The notes under the pieces: model-generated
What the model was told of the DNA's origin: nothing
The model's input: the letters and a program-made list of their open reading frames with translations, nothing else
Databases searched by the model: none
Shown: piece by piece, positions 42,622 through 51,569 of the stretch
How positions within the stretch are numbered: the stretch's first letter is position 1
Layout of the letters: each line of letters opens with the position of its first letter
Position numbers and translations under genes: made by a program
DNA from: Sphaerotilus microaerophilus
GTDB lineage: Bacteria; Pseudomonadota; Gammaproteobacteria; Burkholderiales; Burkholderiaceae_C
NCBI RefSeq assembly: GCF_023734135.1
Contig: NZ_AP025730.1
Coordinates: 5,022,001-5,086,000, forward strand
DNA length: 64,000 bases
Direction of reading: 5' to 3'

Positions 42622-43008
42622 ATGACCATCCGCATCGTCCAGCTCGGCAGCGCCCGCCATGAAGACGAGGGCCTGCGCATCGGCACCGTACGGCGCCCGC
42701 CGCGGGGTGTGCCGAAGGCGGCGTTTGCCTCCGGCAACTGGTACGACGTCTGGTACCCGAATCTCTCGCCCAGCCCGGAGACGGTGAAACTCGGCCAGGC
42801 CGCGCAGACTCCGGCCGATTGGCGGGCGTTCGAGAAGGCCTATCGCCGCGAGATGGCGACGGCGGAAAACACGCGCAGCATCGAGCTGCTGGCGGCGCTG
42901 TCGAGGCAGACGAATTTCTCGGTGGGCTGCTACTGCGAGGACGAGGCGCGCTGCCACCGCTCGGTGCTGCGCCAGCTCTTCGAGGAGGCTGGGGCACAGG
43001 TCCGATAG
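42622..43008 (+). CDS. DUF488 family protein
   Basis: 128 residues preceded by GAGGAGCCACCCC. Typical DUF488 features: IVQLGSARHEDEGLRIGTVR at the start, and the C-terminal LAALSRQTNFSVGCYCEDEARCHRSVLRQL with the conserved cysteines and C-H-R. The role is unknown; genes of this kind are often carried next to toxin-antitoxin or DNA-repair genes. Confidence 0.85.
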   Translation: MTIRIVQLGSARHEDEGLRIGTVRRPPRGVPKAAFASGNWYDVWYPNLSPSPETVKLGQAAQTPADWRAFEKAYRREMATAENTRSIELLAALSRQTNFSVGCYCEDEARCHRSVLRQLFEEAGAQVR

Positions 43009-43044
43009 CGCCCCCGGATGGCCCGCCCACGACGTGCGGTGGGC

Positions 43045-43479
43045 TCAGTTCAACTCCTGCACGTAGATGCAGCCACACTTGCTGCACAGCCAGGACGATT
43101 CCCAGCGGGCGTACAGGGCTGGCCATTTCTCCCGGTTGTAGGCATGTGCCCAATGGGACGCGTAGAGGCCGGTAGCCATCAGCGCAAGACCGCCCAGTTT
43201 CGCCCACCCATCGCCAGCCAGACAGAGAAGCCCGAAGAGCACGACGCCCAGCCCTGCGACGACCGGGTATCGGGGCGGCGGAGCGGCTCGTTGCGCCATC
43301 GCGGACTGGGCCGTGCCTGTGGTCTTGGTCCTGGCGCCAGCCAGACCGAGTGAGGCCAGCGGACTGGCGTTGAAGCCGGTGCCCACCGTGTTGCTGGTCG
43401 TGTTGATGAGCTGCGTTCCCTGCTCATGCACGACCTGCAGGCGTTGGGTTGTGTCGGAACCGCATTGGGGACATTTCAT
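43045..43479 (-). CDS. zinc-ribbon membrane protein of unknown function
   Basis: 144 residues from ATG 43479 (MKCPQCGSDTTQRLQ). An N-terminal zinc ribbon half (CPQC), a Ser/Thr/Ala linker, two membrane segments at ~72-108 (VVAGLGVVLFGLLCLAGDG, LGGLALMATGLYASHW), and a C-terminal SSWLCSKCGCIYVQ that supplies the second CxxC. Such double zinc-ribbon membrane proteins have no known function. It lies 81 bp downstream of the Ig/RCC1 lipoprotein gene. Confidence 0.7.
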   Translation of the reverse strand: MKCPQCGSDTTQRLQVVHEQGTQLINTTSNTVGTGFNASPLASLGLAGARTKTTGTAQSAMAQRAAPPPRYPVVAGLGVVLFGLLCLAGDGWAKLGGLALMATGLYASHWAHAYNREKWPALYARWESSWLCSKCGCIYVQELN

Positions 43480-43560
43480 GGTTGGTTGCTTCCGGAAGAT
43501 TGGGTAGGCAGCCGGTGCCGGGCGGGACCGCGGCACCGCTGCGAAGGTTGCGAGCCGTGC

Positions 43561-46002
43561 TCAGTTCAGGTGGACGCCCACCGCCTGCACCGGGCGGCTG
43601 GCGAATGCGGTCGTGCCGTCACCCAGTTCGCCACGGCCGTTGTCGCCCCAGCCCCAGACCGCACCGCTGCCGGTGCGCACCAGCACGCGCTGGTAGATCC
43701 CGAGACCGCTGTCGTCGGCCCCGGACACCGTGATCTCCGCAACACCGGAGACGCCGGTCACCAGCGCCGGTGTCCCGTCACCCAGACCGACGTAGGTGAC
43801 CACGGCACGACCGATGTCCGCCCCGTTGCCCCAGCTGTAGACGCTGCCGGACTCGGTCAGGGCGAAGGAGGCGAAGTTCGTCGCTGCCACGTCCTGGATG
43901 GACGCCAGCCCTGCCACCCGGAACGGCGTGGTCTTGGCCACGTCCGTGCCGTCCCCCATCTCGCCGTGCGTGCCGATGGTGCCCCAGCTCCAGACCGTCC
44001 GGTCGGTGGCCAGCGCCAGGCAGTGCCACTGGATGAAGGTGCCGGAGCAGGTCACCTTGGACACGGTCGGCAGGCCGGTGATGGCCGCTACCGAGTAGGT
44101 CGCGGTGTAGACCAGGCTCGTGCCACTGGACACCGGGGTGCTGCCACCGGTGCTCGCAACGGTCAGCAATTTGGCTGCGCCGCTGCTGTCCACGAGCGGC
44201 ACCTTGGCCTGCCTGATACCGGCGGCGGTCGGCCCCGCACTGATGGCGTCGCCCAGGGCCGCGATGGCGCCTACGCCCGCAACCTGCAGCGCCTGCACCG
44301 TGCCGATTCGGGTCACCACGTCGTATGTGATCGTCCCGCCCAGGAGCCACAAGGTGCCATCGGCCTTCAGCGCCAGCGTCACGCCATTGGGTAGCAGCCG
44401 CAGGTCCCGGATGCCCGACAGCTGGCTGATCGTGAACGGCGAGGCAGACACCAGCTGGGCACTGGAAGCCACTTTGTAGACACCGAGCCCGCTGCCAACG
44501 ATCGAGGTCGACCCCCAGCCCTGGACGGCACCGGACGACTGGATCACCACACTCTCGTTACCGATGCCGTTGCCCGTATCCTCGAAGGCATAGGCCGCTG
44601 CAGCCGAACCCGCACCGCTGACGACGACTGCCGCGCTGCCGCCGAGCGCCGTGCCGCTGCCGCCACTCATGTTGCTGCCCCAGGCCAGCACGCTACCGTC
44701 AGCTCGCACAGCCAGCGTGTGGCCATAGGTCGTGCTCAAGCGGTGCGACGACACCACAGCGCTGGGTGCTGCAGCAACGGTCAGCGTCGCGCCGTTGCTC
44801 GTGGTCGTGCCCGCCGCGTTGGTCGCCACCACGCGGTAGCGCTGGCCGTTGTTCGCCACCGTGGTGCTGGCCAGGGTGTAGCTGGCGCCAGTGGCCCCGT
44901 TGATGTTGGTGAAGCTGATGCCGCCGTCCGTGCTGAGCTGCCACTGGTAGGTTGGCGTCGGCGTGCCGCTGGCCGTGGCGGTGAAGGTCGCGCCGGCCGG
45001 TGCGGTGACGCTCGCCGCCGCTGGCTGCGTGGTGAAGCTCGGTGCCACCGGTGCGGCCGCCACGTTCAGGGTCACCGCCTGGCTGGTCACGCTGGCGCTG
45101 GTGTTGCTGACCACCACCCGGAACTGCGTGCCGCTGTCCGCCGTGGCCGTCGCCGGCGTCGTGTAGCTGGGCGAAGTGGCGCCGCTCAGGTCACTGAAAC
45201 TGCTGCCGCCATTGCTGCTGCGCTGCCACTGGTAGGTGGGAGCCGGCGTGCCGGTGGCCACCACCGCGAAGGTGGCTGTCGCCCCAGCGGTGACGCTCGC
45301 CGATGCCGGCTGGGTGGTGATCTGGGCTGCCGCCGGCGCCGCATGGACCGTCAGGCCCGCTGCCGCGCTGGTGACTGCACTCAGGCTGTTCGAAACCACC
45401 ACGCGGTACTGCTTCCCGCCGTCGGCAAACGCCACCGCATTCACCACCAGCGTCGCGGCGTGGGCGCCGGAGATGGCCCCCCAGGTACGGCCATCCGCGC
45501 TGGACTGCCACTGGTATTGGATCGCCGTGCCCGATGCGGTGACAGAAAAGGACGCATCCTGTCCGGCCACGACGGTTTGTGCCGCCGGCTGCACCGAGAT
45601 ACTGACGGGCGCCGGCTCGGAAACCGTCAGCGTCACGGCCGAGCTGTAAATCGGCCCGCCGGCGCCGGATACCTGCACCCGATATTGCCGGCCGCTGAGG
45701 GACACGTCCACGGCGGCGCGGGTATAGGCAGCCTGGGTGGCACCGGCAATATCGTTCCAGGTGATGGCGCCATCGCTGCTGGTCTGCCATTGATAACCAC
45801 TGACCTCCCCGCTGACCTGGACACTGAAGTTCACGTCATCACCGGCCACCACCGTCTGGTCGGTGGGCTGGGAAACAATGCCGATGTTTTCCGGCGATCC
45901 GCCTGACCCGCCACCACTGCTGCAGGCGGTCATCAGGATGCCGAGAAATACCCCGGCAAGAACGAGGCCCCAGCCTCGCAACCACCCTCTCATTCGATTC
46001 AT
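43561..46002 (-). CDS. large lipoprotein with four Ig-like domains and an RCC1-like propeller
   Basis: 813 residues. A lipoprotein signal (GWGLVLAGVFLGILMTAC, lipobox at the C near residue 27) leads to four Ig-like repeats of ~88 residues each (residues ~38-400), each with a YQWQ core and a TV-SG or VSN-type end. The C-terminal half (~410-813) holds RCC1-like blades such as HTLAVRADGSVLAWGSN, TDRTVWSWGT, ESGSVYSWGNG and GSGAVWGWGDNGRGELGDGT. It should be tethered to the outer membrane and face outward, probably for adhesion or binding. It is divergent from the wHTH-kinase gene. Confidence 0.82.
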   Translation of the reverse strand: MNRMRGWLRGWGLVLAGVFLGILMTACSSGGGSGGSPENIGIVSQPTDQTVVAGDDVNFSVQVSGEVSGYQWQTSSDGAITWNDIAGATQAAYTRAAVDVSLSGRQYRVQVSGAGGPIYSSAVTLTVSEPAPVSISVQPAAQTVVAGQDASFSVTASGTAIQYQWQSSADGRTWGAISGAHAATLVVNAVAFADGGKQYRVVVSNSLSAVTSAAAGLTVHAAPAAAQITTQPASASVTAGATATFAVVATGTPAPTYQWQRSSNGGSSFSDLSGATSPSYTTPATATADSGTQFRVVVSNTSASVTSQAVTLNVAAAPVAPSFTTQPAAASVTAPAGATFTATASGTPTPTYQWQLSTDGGISFTNINGATGASYTLASTTVANNGQRYRVVATNAAGTTTSNGATLTVAAAPSAVVSSHRLSTTYGHTLAVRADGSVLAWGSNMSGGSGTALGGSAAVVVSGAGSAAAAYAFEDTGNGIGNESVVIQSSGAVQGWGSTSIVGSGLGVYKVASSAQLVSASPFTISQLSGIRDLRLLPNGVTLALKADGTLWLLGGTITYDVVTRIGTVQALQVAGVGAIAALGDAISAGPTAAGIRQAKVPLVDSSGAAKLLTVASTGGSTPVSSGTSLVYTATYSVAAITGLPTVSKVTCSGTFIQWHCLALATDRTVWSWGTIGTHGEMGDGTDVAKTTPFRVAGLASIQDVAATNFASFALTESGSVYSWGNGADIGRAVVTYVGLGDGTPALVTGVSGVAEITVSGADDSGLGIYQRVLVRTGSGAVWGWGDNGRGELGDGTTAFASRPVQAVGVHLN

Positions 46003-46208
46003 CGACTCACTCCTCTGCCTTCGTTGAGGAACTCATTCAGGAATACGCTGCACCGTGCAGATGATGTGCCCCTGGCAGCCCTTGCCGAGCCAAGTCAGCG
46101 CGGTCGCGACGGCTCAGAGGTTCGGACATCTCCGCAGCCCCGCGCTCACCTTCGACACCGGAATCGGCATGGTGAAACCATAGCGGGCGGGCGGCCTGGC
46201 AGGCTTCA

Positions 46209-46235
46209 CCCGGTGATCACCAAACATTCACCGGG
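46209..46235. promoter_or_regulatory. inverted repeat CCCGGTGA-N11-TCACCGGG with an inner GGTGATCACC
   Basis: Two perfect 8-bp arms enclose a further perfect palindrome GGTGATCACC sharing the left arm, giving three GGTGA/TCACC half-sites. It lies in the 411-bp gap between the divergent Ig/RCC1 lipoprotein and the wHTH-kinase gene; the rest of that gap holds no gene. A regulator with a winged helix is encoded next door. Confidence 0.45.
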
Positions 46236-46269
46236 GGAACGTCGAGGCGCACGAGGTGCACCGGCCTGC

Positions 46270-46299
46270 TTGTTGAGGCACGAGGCGTGTTCCTAGAAT
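46270..46299 (+). promoter_or_regulatory. possible sigma-70 promoter for the wHTH-kinase gene
   Basis: TTGTTG at 46270-46275 and TAGAAT at 46294-46299 are 18 bases apart. The inferred start would leave a 5' leader of about 110 bases before the TTG codon. Confidence 0.3.
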
Positions 46300-46413
46300 G
46301 GACCCACGGCGCAACCATGGTGGAGCCGCCCGGCCCCAGGTCTGCACAGCGTCATCTGCTGCAGGTGATTCGTCCGGCTCATTGCCTATATTGACAAACA
46401 TCAAGGAGGCCGC

Positions 46414-49191
46414 TTGACTGAGACATATCGTTACAAGTTTGGTGCCTGTGTCTTTGACGAGAAGCGGATGGAACTCTCCGTCGATGGCCAGGCCGCGGAT
46501 ATCCAGCGCAAGCCGCTGCAGGTATTGAATCTCTTGCTGCAACATGCCGGTGAGGTGGTTCGGCGGGAGGATTTCATCCTGCAGATCTGGCGCGGTCAGC
46601 CGACGGTGGACAACGTCCTGGCCAATGCCATCACCAAACTGCGCAACGCGCTGGGGCCGCTGCAGGCGGGGTGGATCGAAAACATTCCCCGGGTGGGTTA
46701 TCGCCTGACCGGCAGCATTGAGAAGACCCTGGTCGGCGAGGTTCGCACGGCGGCGCTGGATTTGCAGCCCGGCGCGCCGGCACCGGGGCGCGAGGGTTTT
46801 CGGCTGGTGCGGCGGCTGGGGCAGTCACCGGACCATGATGTCTGGCTGGCTCGCCAGGCCAAGACCGCTGAATTGCGCGTGTACAAGTATCTGGCCAGCG
46901 ACGGCAACCCGGCCTCCCTGCGCCGCGAGGTGACCATTTCGCGGGTGCTGCTCACGGCACTCGGCGGTCGCCGCGATCTGGTCCGGATTCTGGACTGGCA
47001 CCTCGATGCCCCGCCCTGCTTCATCGAAAGTGAATATGCAGGCGACAACCTGCAGGACTGGGCGGTGGAGGACGGCCGGCTGGCGGCGCTGCCGCGGTCG
47101 CAGCGGCTGGAGATCTTCCTGCAGATGGCCGACGCCGTATCCGCCGCCCATGCGCTGACGGTGCTGCACAAGGACATCAAGCCCGCCAACATCCTCCTGT
47201 CGCCCAGCGACCAGCAGGCGGTGGGCTGGCAATGCCGGCTGGCCGATTTCGGCAGCGGCCGGTTGCTCGAACTTGCCCGCCTGGGCGAGCTGGGCGTGAC
47301 GCCGTTGGGGCTGACGATGGCCGCCGGTGTCGGCAGCGACGCCGCGCGGGGCACGCTGCTGTATGCCGCCCCGGAGCTGCTGGCCGACGAGCCGGCCACG
47401 GTGCGCAGCGATGTGTACTCGCTGGGCGTGCTGCTGTACCAGCTGATCGTGGCCGACTTCGAGCGCGGCATGCACAGCGGCTGGGAGCGCGACATCGACG
47501 ACGAGCTGCTGCGCGCCGACATCGCTCGCGCCACCGACGGCGATCCGGCACGGCGCTTCAACAGCGTGGGGGAATTGACCGATGCGCTGCGCCAGATGCC
47601 CGAACGCCACGCCGAGTCGGCACGGCTGGTCGGCGAGCGCGCCCAGCAGGCCGAACTGCGCGAGCGCCTGGCGCGCGTGCGGGCACGCCGGCCCTGGCTG
47701 GTGGCCGCCGTCGGCACCCTGCTGCTGGGGCTGGTCTCGACGACCTGGTTCTATGTCCGCGCCAGCGAGGCGCACGCGGAAACCGCCCGCCAGCTGGCCT
47801 CGGCCCAGGCGCTGAGCCGCTTCCTGAGCGAGGACCTGATCCGCGCGGGCAACCCGGCCTACACCGGCAAGCGCGACGTGAGCATGGCCGATGCGGTGAT
47901 CAAGGCAGCGGGCCAAGTCGACACCCGGCTGGCCAAGGCCGACCCCGCAGCCCGCGCCGCGGTGCACGACGCCATGCGCCAGGCGCTGTTCTACCTCGGC
48001 AAGTACACGGACTCGGTCACATCGGGGGGACATGCGATCGCTGCCTGGGAGGGATCGGGGCGGAGCCACGAGGTAGCGCTGCCGAAGATCCGCGTCGACC
48101 AGGCCTATGTGCTCAGCACCTTGCAGCGCTTTCCCGAAGCCGAGCAACAACTGACCAAGGCCGAACAGGAGCTCAGCCAAATTGAGGCGCCTCCGCTGAC
48201 GCTGCAATTGCGCCTGTGGACGCGGCGCTCGATGCTGTTGGCGCAGCAACAGCGCACTGCGCAGGCCTTCGATGCAGGCACCAAGGCGGTGAACTTGGCG
48301 CAGCGCCTGCTTGCCGGCCCGCTGGAAGAGGAGGACTTTTCACTGGCGATGGCGGCGATTCAGTTCCAGTCGGATACCGCGGGGAACAGTGAACGCTACG
48401 ACGTGGCGCTCAGCCTCGCGCAAGAGCTGACCCAACGCACCGAGGCGCGTGTGGGTGCCGACCACCTGCGCAGTTGCTATGCGCGAACCCATCTGGCCAA
48501 GGCGCTCGGCGACGTTGGCCGGGTCGACGACGCCCTGCCGATCGCCGCTGCCGCAGCGCAATGCCTGCGCGAGAAAGTGGGACCGGACAGTGGGCAACTG
48601 GCATCGTCCCGGTATGTCCACGCCCAGCTGCTGTACAAGGCACAGCGCTTTGGCGAGGCTGCCAAGACCTTCCTTGATCTGTCGAACACCTACCGGGCGC
48701 TGCAGGGCGAGCGCTCACTCGGGGTGATCGTGACCCGCCACAACGCCGCGCTGTCCCTGCGCGACGGCGGGCAGCTTCAGGAAGCCGAGCGGTTGCTGGC
48801 TCAGACCATCGAGCTGGCGCGCCCGGACTTTGCGAACGACGCCCCGGTCGTACAGGGACTGAGGCTCTACCTGGCTGCGGCACGACTGGACCAGGGACGC
48901 AGCGATGGCGTGGCCGCGCTGCTCGACGGATTGACGGTGGAGGCGCTGCGTGAGGCGTCACCGGGCGAGGTCTGGGAAGCCGCTCTCCCCTTCGAACGAG
49001 GTCGCTACGCCCTGCTGCGCGGTGAGCCCGAGAGGGCAGCGCAGCAACTCCACAGCGCGAAGGCCTTCCTGACGGATCACCCGAACAACCGTCCCAATGC
49101 CAAACGGCTCGCCGAAGAAGTGAACCGCTGGCTCGACCGTCTGGGGAATTCCTCCTCCGACCGAGCGTCTCGCAACCCGGCTCGGCCCTGA
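46414..49191 (+). CDS. winged-helix DNA-binding / Ser-Thr kinase / TPR membrane protein
   Basis: 925 residues from TTG 46414, with AAGGAGG 4 bases before it; no ATG occurs before the winged helix would be damaged. Residues ~5-105 are an OmpR/CadC-type winged helix (LNLLLQHAGEVVRREDFILQ, then NAITKLRNALG). Residues ~129-400 are a protein kinase: lysine in ELRVYKYLAS, catalytic loop LHKDIKPANILL (~251; K replaces the usual R of HRD), metal-binding DFGSGR, and APELLADEP. One membrane segment lies at ~427-448, then a long helical part with TPR-like repeats. It may sense the envelope through its C-terminus and act on transcription and phosphorylation from the cytoplasm. Confidence 0.85.
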   Translation: MTETYRYKFGACVFDEKRMELSVDGQAADIQRKPLQVLNLLLQHAGEVVRREDFILQIWRGQPTVDNVLANAITKLRNALGPLQAGWIENIPRVGYRLTGSIEKTLVGEVRTAALDLQPGAPAPGREGFRLVRRLGQSPDHDVWLARQAKTAELRVYKYLASDGNPASLRREVTISRVLLTALGGRRDLVRILDWHLDAPPCFIESEYAGDNLQDWAVEDGRLAALPRSQRLEIFLQMADAVSAAHALTVLHKDIKPANILLSPSDQQAVGWQCRLADFGSGRLLELARLGELGVTPLGLTMAAGVGSDAARGTLLYAAPELLADEPATVRSDVYSLGVLLYQLIVADFERGMHSGWERDIDDELLRADIARATDGDPARRFNSVGELTDALRQMPERHAESARLVGERAQQAELRERLARVRARRPWLVAAVGTLLLGLVSTTWFYVRASEAHAETARQLASAQALSRFLSEDLIRAGNPAYTGKRDVSMADAVIKAAGQVDTRLAKADPAARAAVHDAMRQALFYLGKYTDSVTSGGHAIAAWEGSGRSHEVALPKIRVDQAYVLSTLQRFPEAEQQLTKAEQELSQIEAPPLTLQLRLWTRRSMLLAQQQRTAQAFDAGTKAVNLAQRLLAGPLEEEDFSLAMAAIQFQSDTAGNSERYDVALSLAQELTQRTEARVGADHLRSCYARTHLAKALGDVGRVDDALPIAAAAAQCLREKVGPDSGQLASSRYVHAQLLYKAQRFGEAAKTFLDLSNTYRALQGERSLGVIVTRHNAALSLRDGGQLQEAERLLAQTIELARPDFANDAPVVQGLRLYLAAARLDQGRSDGVAALLDGLTVEALREASPGEVWEAALPFERGRYALLRGEPERAAQQLHSAKAFLTDHPNNRPNAKRLAEEVNRWLDRLGNSSSDRASRNPARP

Positions 49192-49212
49192 ACACCCTAG
49201 GAGCACAACACC

Positions 49213-49929
49213 ATGCCCCCGTCCGCCCGTCCCCCGATCGCCTACACCACCGCCCTGCTCGCCCTCCTGAGCGGCTGCGGGCTGACGCCGCTGCAGATCA
49301 ACCAGTCCAACGTCACCTCGGGGTCGGTGGACGCGGTGTGGCGCCTCACGCGCAGCGGTGCGGGCGGGCTGCAGGTGCAGGTGGAGGGCTACCGGGCCAA
49401 GTCCACGCAGCACCTGGATGAGAACACCTCGGTGTTCACCAGCGAGCAGACGACGCTGACGGGCCCGCTGGACCTCCGCAACAGTGCGACGGTGCAGCGT
49501 GCCTTCCTGGGCTACAACCACCAGCTGTTTGCGGACCAGCCAGTGCGCCTGCAGTGGTTTGCCGGCATCGGCTGGGCGAAGGCGAGGTGGGACAGCGTCC
49601 CCCAGGCGCAGCCGCCGCAGACCTACCGCGGGACCGTCTCCGGCTCGGGTCCGGCGGGGGGCGTGCTGGCGGCCTGGCAGGTCACGCCGCTGCTGGCGCT
49701 GGAGGCTGCGGCCTTCGGGGGGGTGAGCGGACTGGTGACGGACACACCCTCCTCGATCGACTGGGCGCAGACCGAGCTGGGGCTGGCGTTCACCTTCGCG
49801 GCACCGGTGCGCCTGCGCCTGGGCTGGGCCAGCCGCTCGCTGCGCGCCTCCACGCCGGACAGCTGGCAGTCCGACCTCACGGCGGACACACGCGGCCCGT
49901 ACGTCAGGCTGGCGTTCGAGTTCCGGTAA
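49213..49929 (+). CDS. lipoprotein with a beta-rich, barrel-like body
   Basis: 238 residues. A lipoprotein signal with LLALLSGC at residues ~15-22 is followed by a body of alternating strands (VQRAFLGYNHQLFADQPVRLQWFAGIGWAKA, LGLAFTFAAPVRLRLGWASRSL, GPYVRLAFEFR). The C-terminal phenylalanine-arginine end and the strand pattern are those of small outer-membrane barrels. It begins 21 bp after the kinase gene and may be its co-transcribed envelope partner. I do not recognise the family. Confidence 0.65.
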   Translation: MPPSARPPIAYTTALLALLSGCGLTPLQINQSNVTSGSVDAVWRLTRSGAGGLQVQVEGYRAKSTQHLDENTSVFTSEQTTLTGPLDLRNSATVQRAFLGYNHQLFADQPVRLQWFAGIGWAKARWDSVPQAQPPQTYRGTVSGSGPAGGVLAAWQVTPLLALEAAAFGGVSGLVTDTPSSIDWAQTELGLAFTFAAPVRLRLGWASRSLRASTPDSWQSDLTADTRGPYVRLAFEFR

Positions 49930-49998
49930 GCGATGCTACGACCCGGAGAGACAGCGCCACTATGGACCGCAGCGATCTTGCTGATCGATGTATATTGA

Positions 49999-50018
49999 TG
50001 ATGTTGATATCAACATCA
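49999..50018. promoter_or_regulatory. perfect 20-bp palindrome, probable vapBC operator
   Basis: TGATGTTGATATCAACATCA is its own reverse complement and ends just before the AGGAGCG ribosome-binding site of the antitoxin gene; a TATATT (49991-49996) lies directly upstream and could be the -10 box. VapB antitoxins repress their own operon by binding such palindromes. Confidence 0.75.
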
Positions 50019-50028
50019 GGAGCGAAAT

Positions 50029-50280
50029 ATGCCACTGCAGATCGCTAACCCGACCGTGGTCGACAAGGTTGAGCAGCTCGCCCGGCTGACCGGATTGAAC
50101 AAGACAGCAGCCGTCGAACGCGCCGTGGATGCGCTGATGCAGGCGTTGTCCCAGCCACAGTCGACCGGCGCCGCACCGGCGCAGCGCCTGGGCGCGCTGC
50201 TGGCGCAGCTGGATCGCATCCCGGACCGCCCAGACGCACATGACCCACTGGTCTGGGACGAACACGGCCTGCCGGCATGA
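50029..50280 (+). CDS. vapB: VapB-type antitoxin (PSK/Rv0623-like)
   Basis: 83 residues. Residues 1-45 form a short DNA-binding module (MPLQIANPTVVDKVEQLARLTGLNKTAAVERAVDALM), and the C-terminal end DAHDPLVWDEHGLPA is the typical toxin-masking tail of Rv0623-type VapB. The stop overlaps the vapC start (ATGA). Confidence 0.88.
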   Translation: MPLQIANPTVVDKVEQLARLTGLNKTAAVERAVDALMQALSQPQSTGAAPAQRLGALLAQLDRIPDRPDAHDPLVWDEHGLPA

Positions 50281-50681
50281 TCGTCGTCGATACCTCGGCC
50301 CTGGTGGCCATCGCGTTCAGCGAACCTGAGCGCGCCGTGTTCACCGAGCGGATATTGAGCACCGACCGCGTGCTGATCAGCACCGTGAGCGCACTGGAGA
50401 CCCGCATGGTGGTCCATGGCCGTCGCGGCGAGCGCGCTGTGCTGCTGGTCGATGAGCTGTTGCGCTTGCCGATGTTCGAGATCGTCGCCGCCGGCAAGGA
50501 GGAGATGGACTGCGCCTACGCCGCGTTCATCACCTACGGCAGGGGCAGCGGGCACCCCGCCGGGCTGAACTTTGGCGACGTGTTCAGCTATGCACTCGCC
50601 AAGGTGCGCGGTCTGCCGCTGCTGTTCAAGGGGAACGATTTCGCGCAGACCGATCTCGTGCCCGCCTGGCTCCCAGACTGA
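50277..50681 (+). CDS. vapC: VapC PIN-domain ribonuclease toxin
   Basis: 134 residues with the PIN fold: MIVVDTSALVAIAFSEPE (first Asp), STVSALETRMVV (Glu), and GHPAGLNFGDVFSYALAK with LLFKGNDFAQTDL (later acidic residues). VapC toxins cleave tRNA or rRNA with Mg2+. It is coupled to vapB and converges on the exonuclease III gene 9 bp away. Confidence 0.92.
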   Translation: MIVVDTSALVAIAFSEPERAVFTERILSTDRVLISTVSALETRMVVHGRRGERAVLLVDELLRLPMFEIVAAGKEEMDCAYAAFITYGRGSGHPAGLNFGDVFSYALAKVRGLPLLFKGNDFAQTDLVPAWLPD

Positions 50682-50690
50682 GGTTCGGCC

Positions 50691-51512
50691 TCAGGCCAGC
50701 CCGCCCAGCACCGCCTCATCCAGCGTCACGCTGACCGGGCAGTGGTCGCTGCCCATGACGTCGGCATGGATGGCGGCGTCCACCACCGCTGCGCGCAGCG
50801 CCGGGGAGACGAGGACGTAGTCGATTCTCCAGCCGACGTTCTTCTCGCGCGCGTTGCTGCGGATGCTCCACCAGCTGTAGTGGCCGTTGCCCTGCTTGAA
50901 CAGGCGCAGGGTGTCGATGAAGCCGGCGTCGACGAAGTGCTGGAAGCCCTCGCGCTCCTCGTCGGTGAAGCCCTTCTTGCCGCGATTGGGCCGCGGGTGG
51001 GCGAGGTCGAGCTCGGTGTGGGCCACGTTGAGATCGCCGCAGAACACCACGGGCTTGGTCTGCTGCAGCTCCAGGCACCAGGCGAGGAAGGCCGGGTCCC
51101 AGTGCTGGTGGCGCAGCGGCAGGCGGCTGAGGTCGTCCTTGGCGTTGGGGGTGTAGACGCTCACCACGTAGAAACGCTCGAACTCGGCGGTGACGATGCG
51201 GCCCTCGTCGTTCGCGTCGCGGGCCTCGCTGTCGGTGAACTGCCAGCGCCGGGCGAACGCCTCAGGGTAGCCGTAGCTCACCGACAGCGGCTGCTCGCGG
51301 CTGAAGATGGCGGTGCCGGAGTAGCCCTTCTTGGTGGCCGAGTTCCAGAACTCGTGGTAGCCGGGCAGGTCGATCTCGACCTGCCCGCGCTCGGCCTTGG
51401 TTTCCTGCAGGCAGAGGATGTCGGGCTGGTGGGCCTCGATGAAGGGCGTGAACAGGCCCTTCTTGATGACGGCGCGGATGCCGTTGACGTTCCAGGAGTA
51501 GATCTTGGTCAT
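50691..51512 (-). CDS. xth: exodeoxyribonuclease III
   Basis: 273 residues. AP endonuclease/exonuclease III fold with YSWNVNGIRA (Asn), CLQETKAE (Glu), VVSVYTPNA, VVFCGDLNVAHTELDL and the closing WRIDYVLVS plus GSDHCPVSVTL with the catalytic His. It repairs abasic sites and trims 3' ends. The gene has no close upstream partner on the same strand except emrB at 51570, 57 bp away. Confidence 0.93.
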   Translation of the reverse strand: MTKIYSWNVNGIRAVIKKGLFTPFIEAHQPDILCLQETKAERGQVEIDLPGYHEFWNSATKKGYSGTAIFSREQPLSVSYGYPEAFARRWQFTDSEARDANDEGRIVTAEFERFYVVSVYTPNAKDDLSRLPLRHQHWDPAFLAWCLELQQTKPVVFCGDLNVAHTELDLAHPRPNRGKKGFTDEEREGFQHFVDAGFIDTLRLFKQGNGHYSWWSIRSNAREKNVGWRIDYVLVSPALRAAVVDAAIHADVMGSDHCPVSVTLDEAVLGGLA

Positions 51513-51569
51513 GGCGCCGATTGTGCGCAGAACCTGCGCAGGTTGTGCGCAGGATTGCTCCGGTGGCGA

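Noticed and set aside
43020..43050. GC hairpin (GCCCAC/GTGGGC) between DUF488 and the zinc-ribbon gene as a terminator
   Set aside because: The stem is short and there is no T-run on either strand, so I do not list it as a terminator.
46024..46296. 90-codon frame in the lipoprotein-kinase gap
   Set aside because: Arg/His/Gly-rich shadow-like content, no start signal, and it covers the palindromic operator region.
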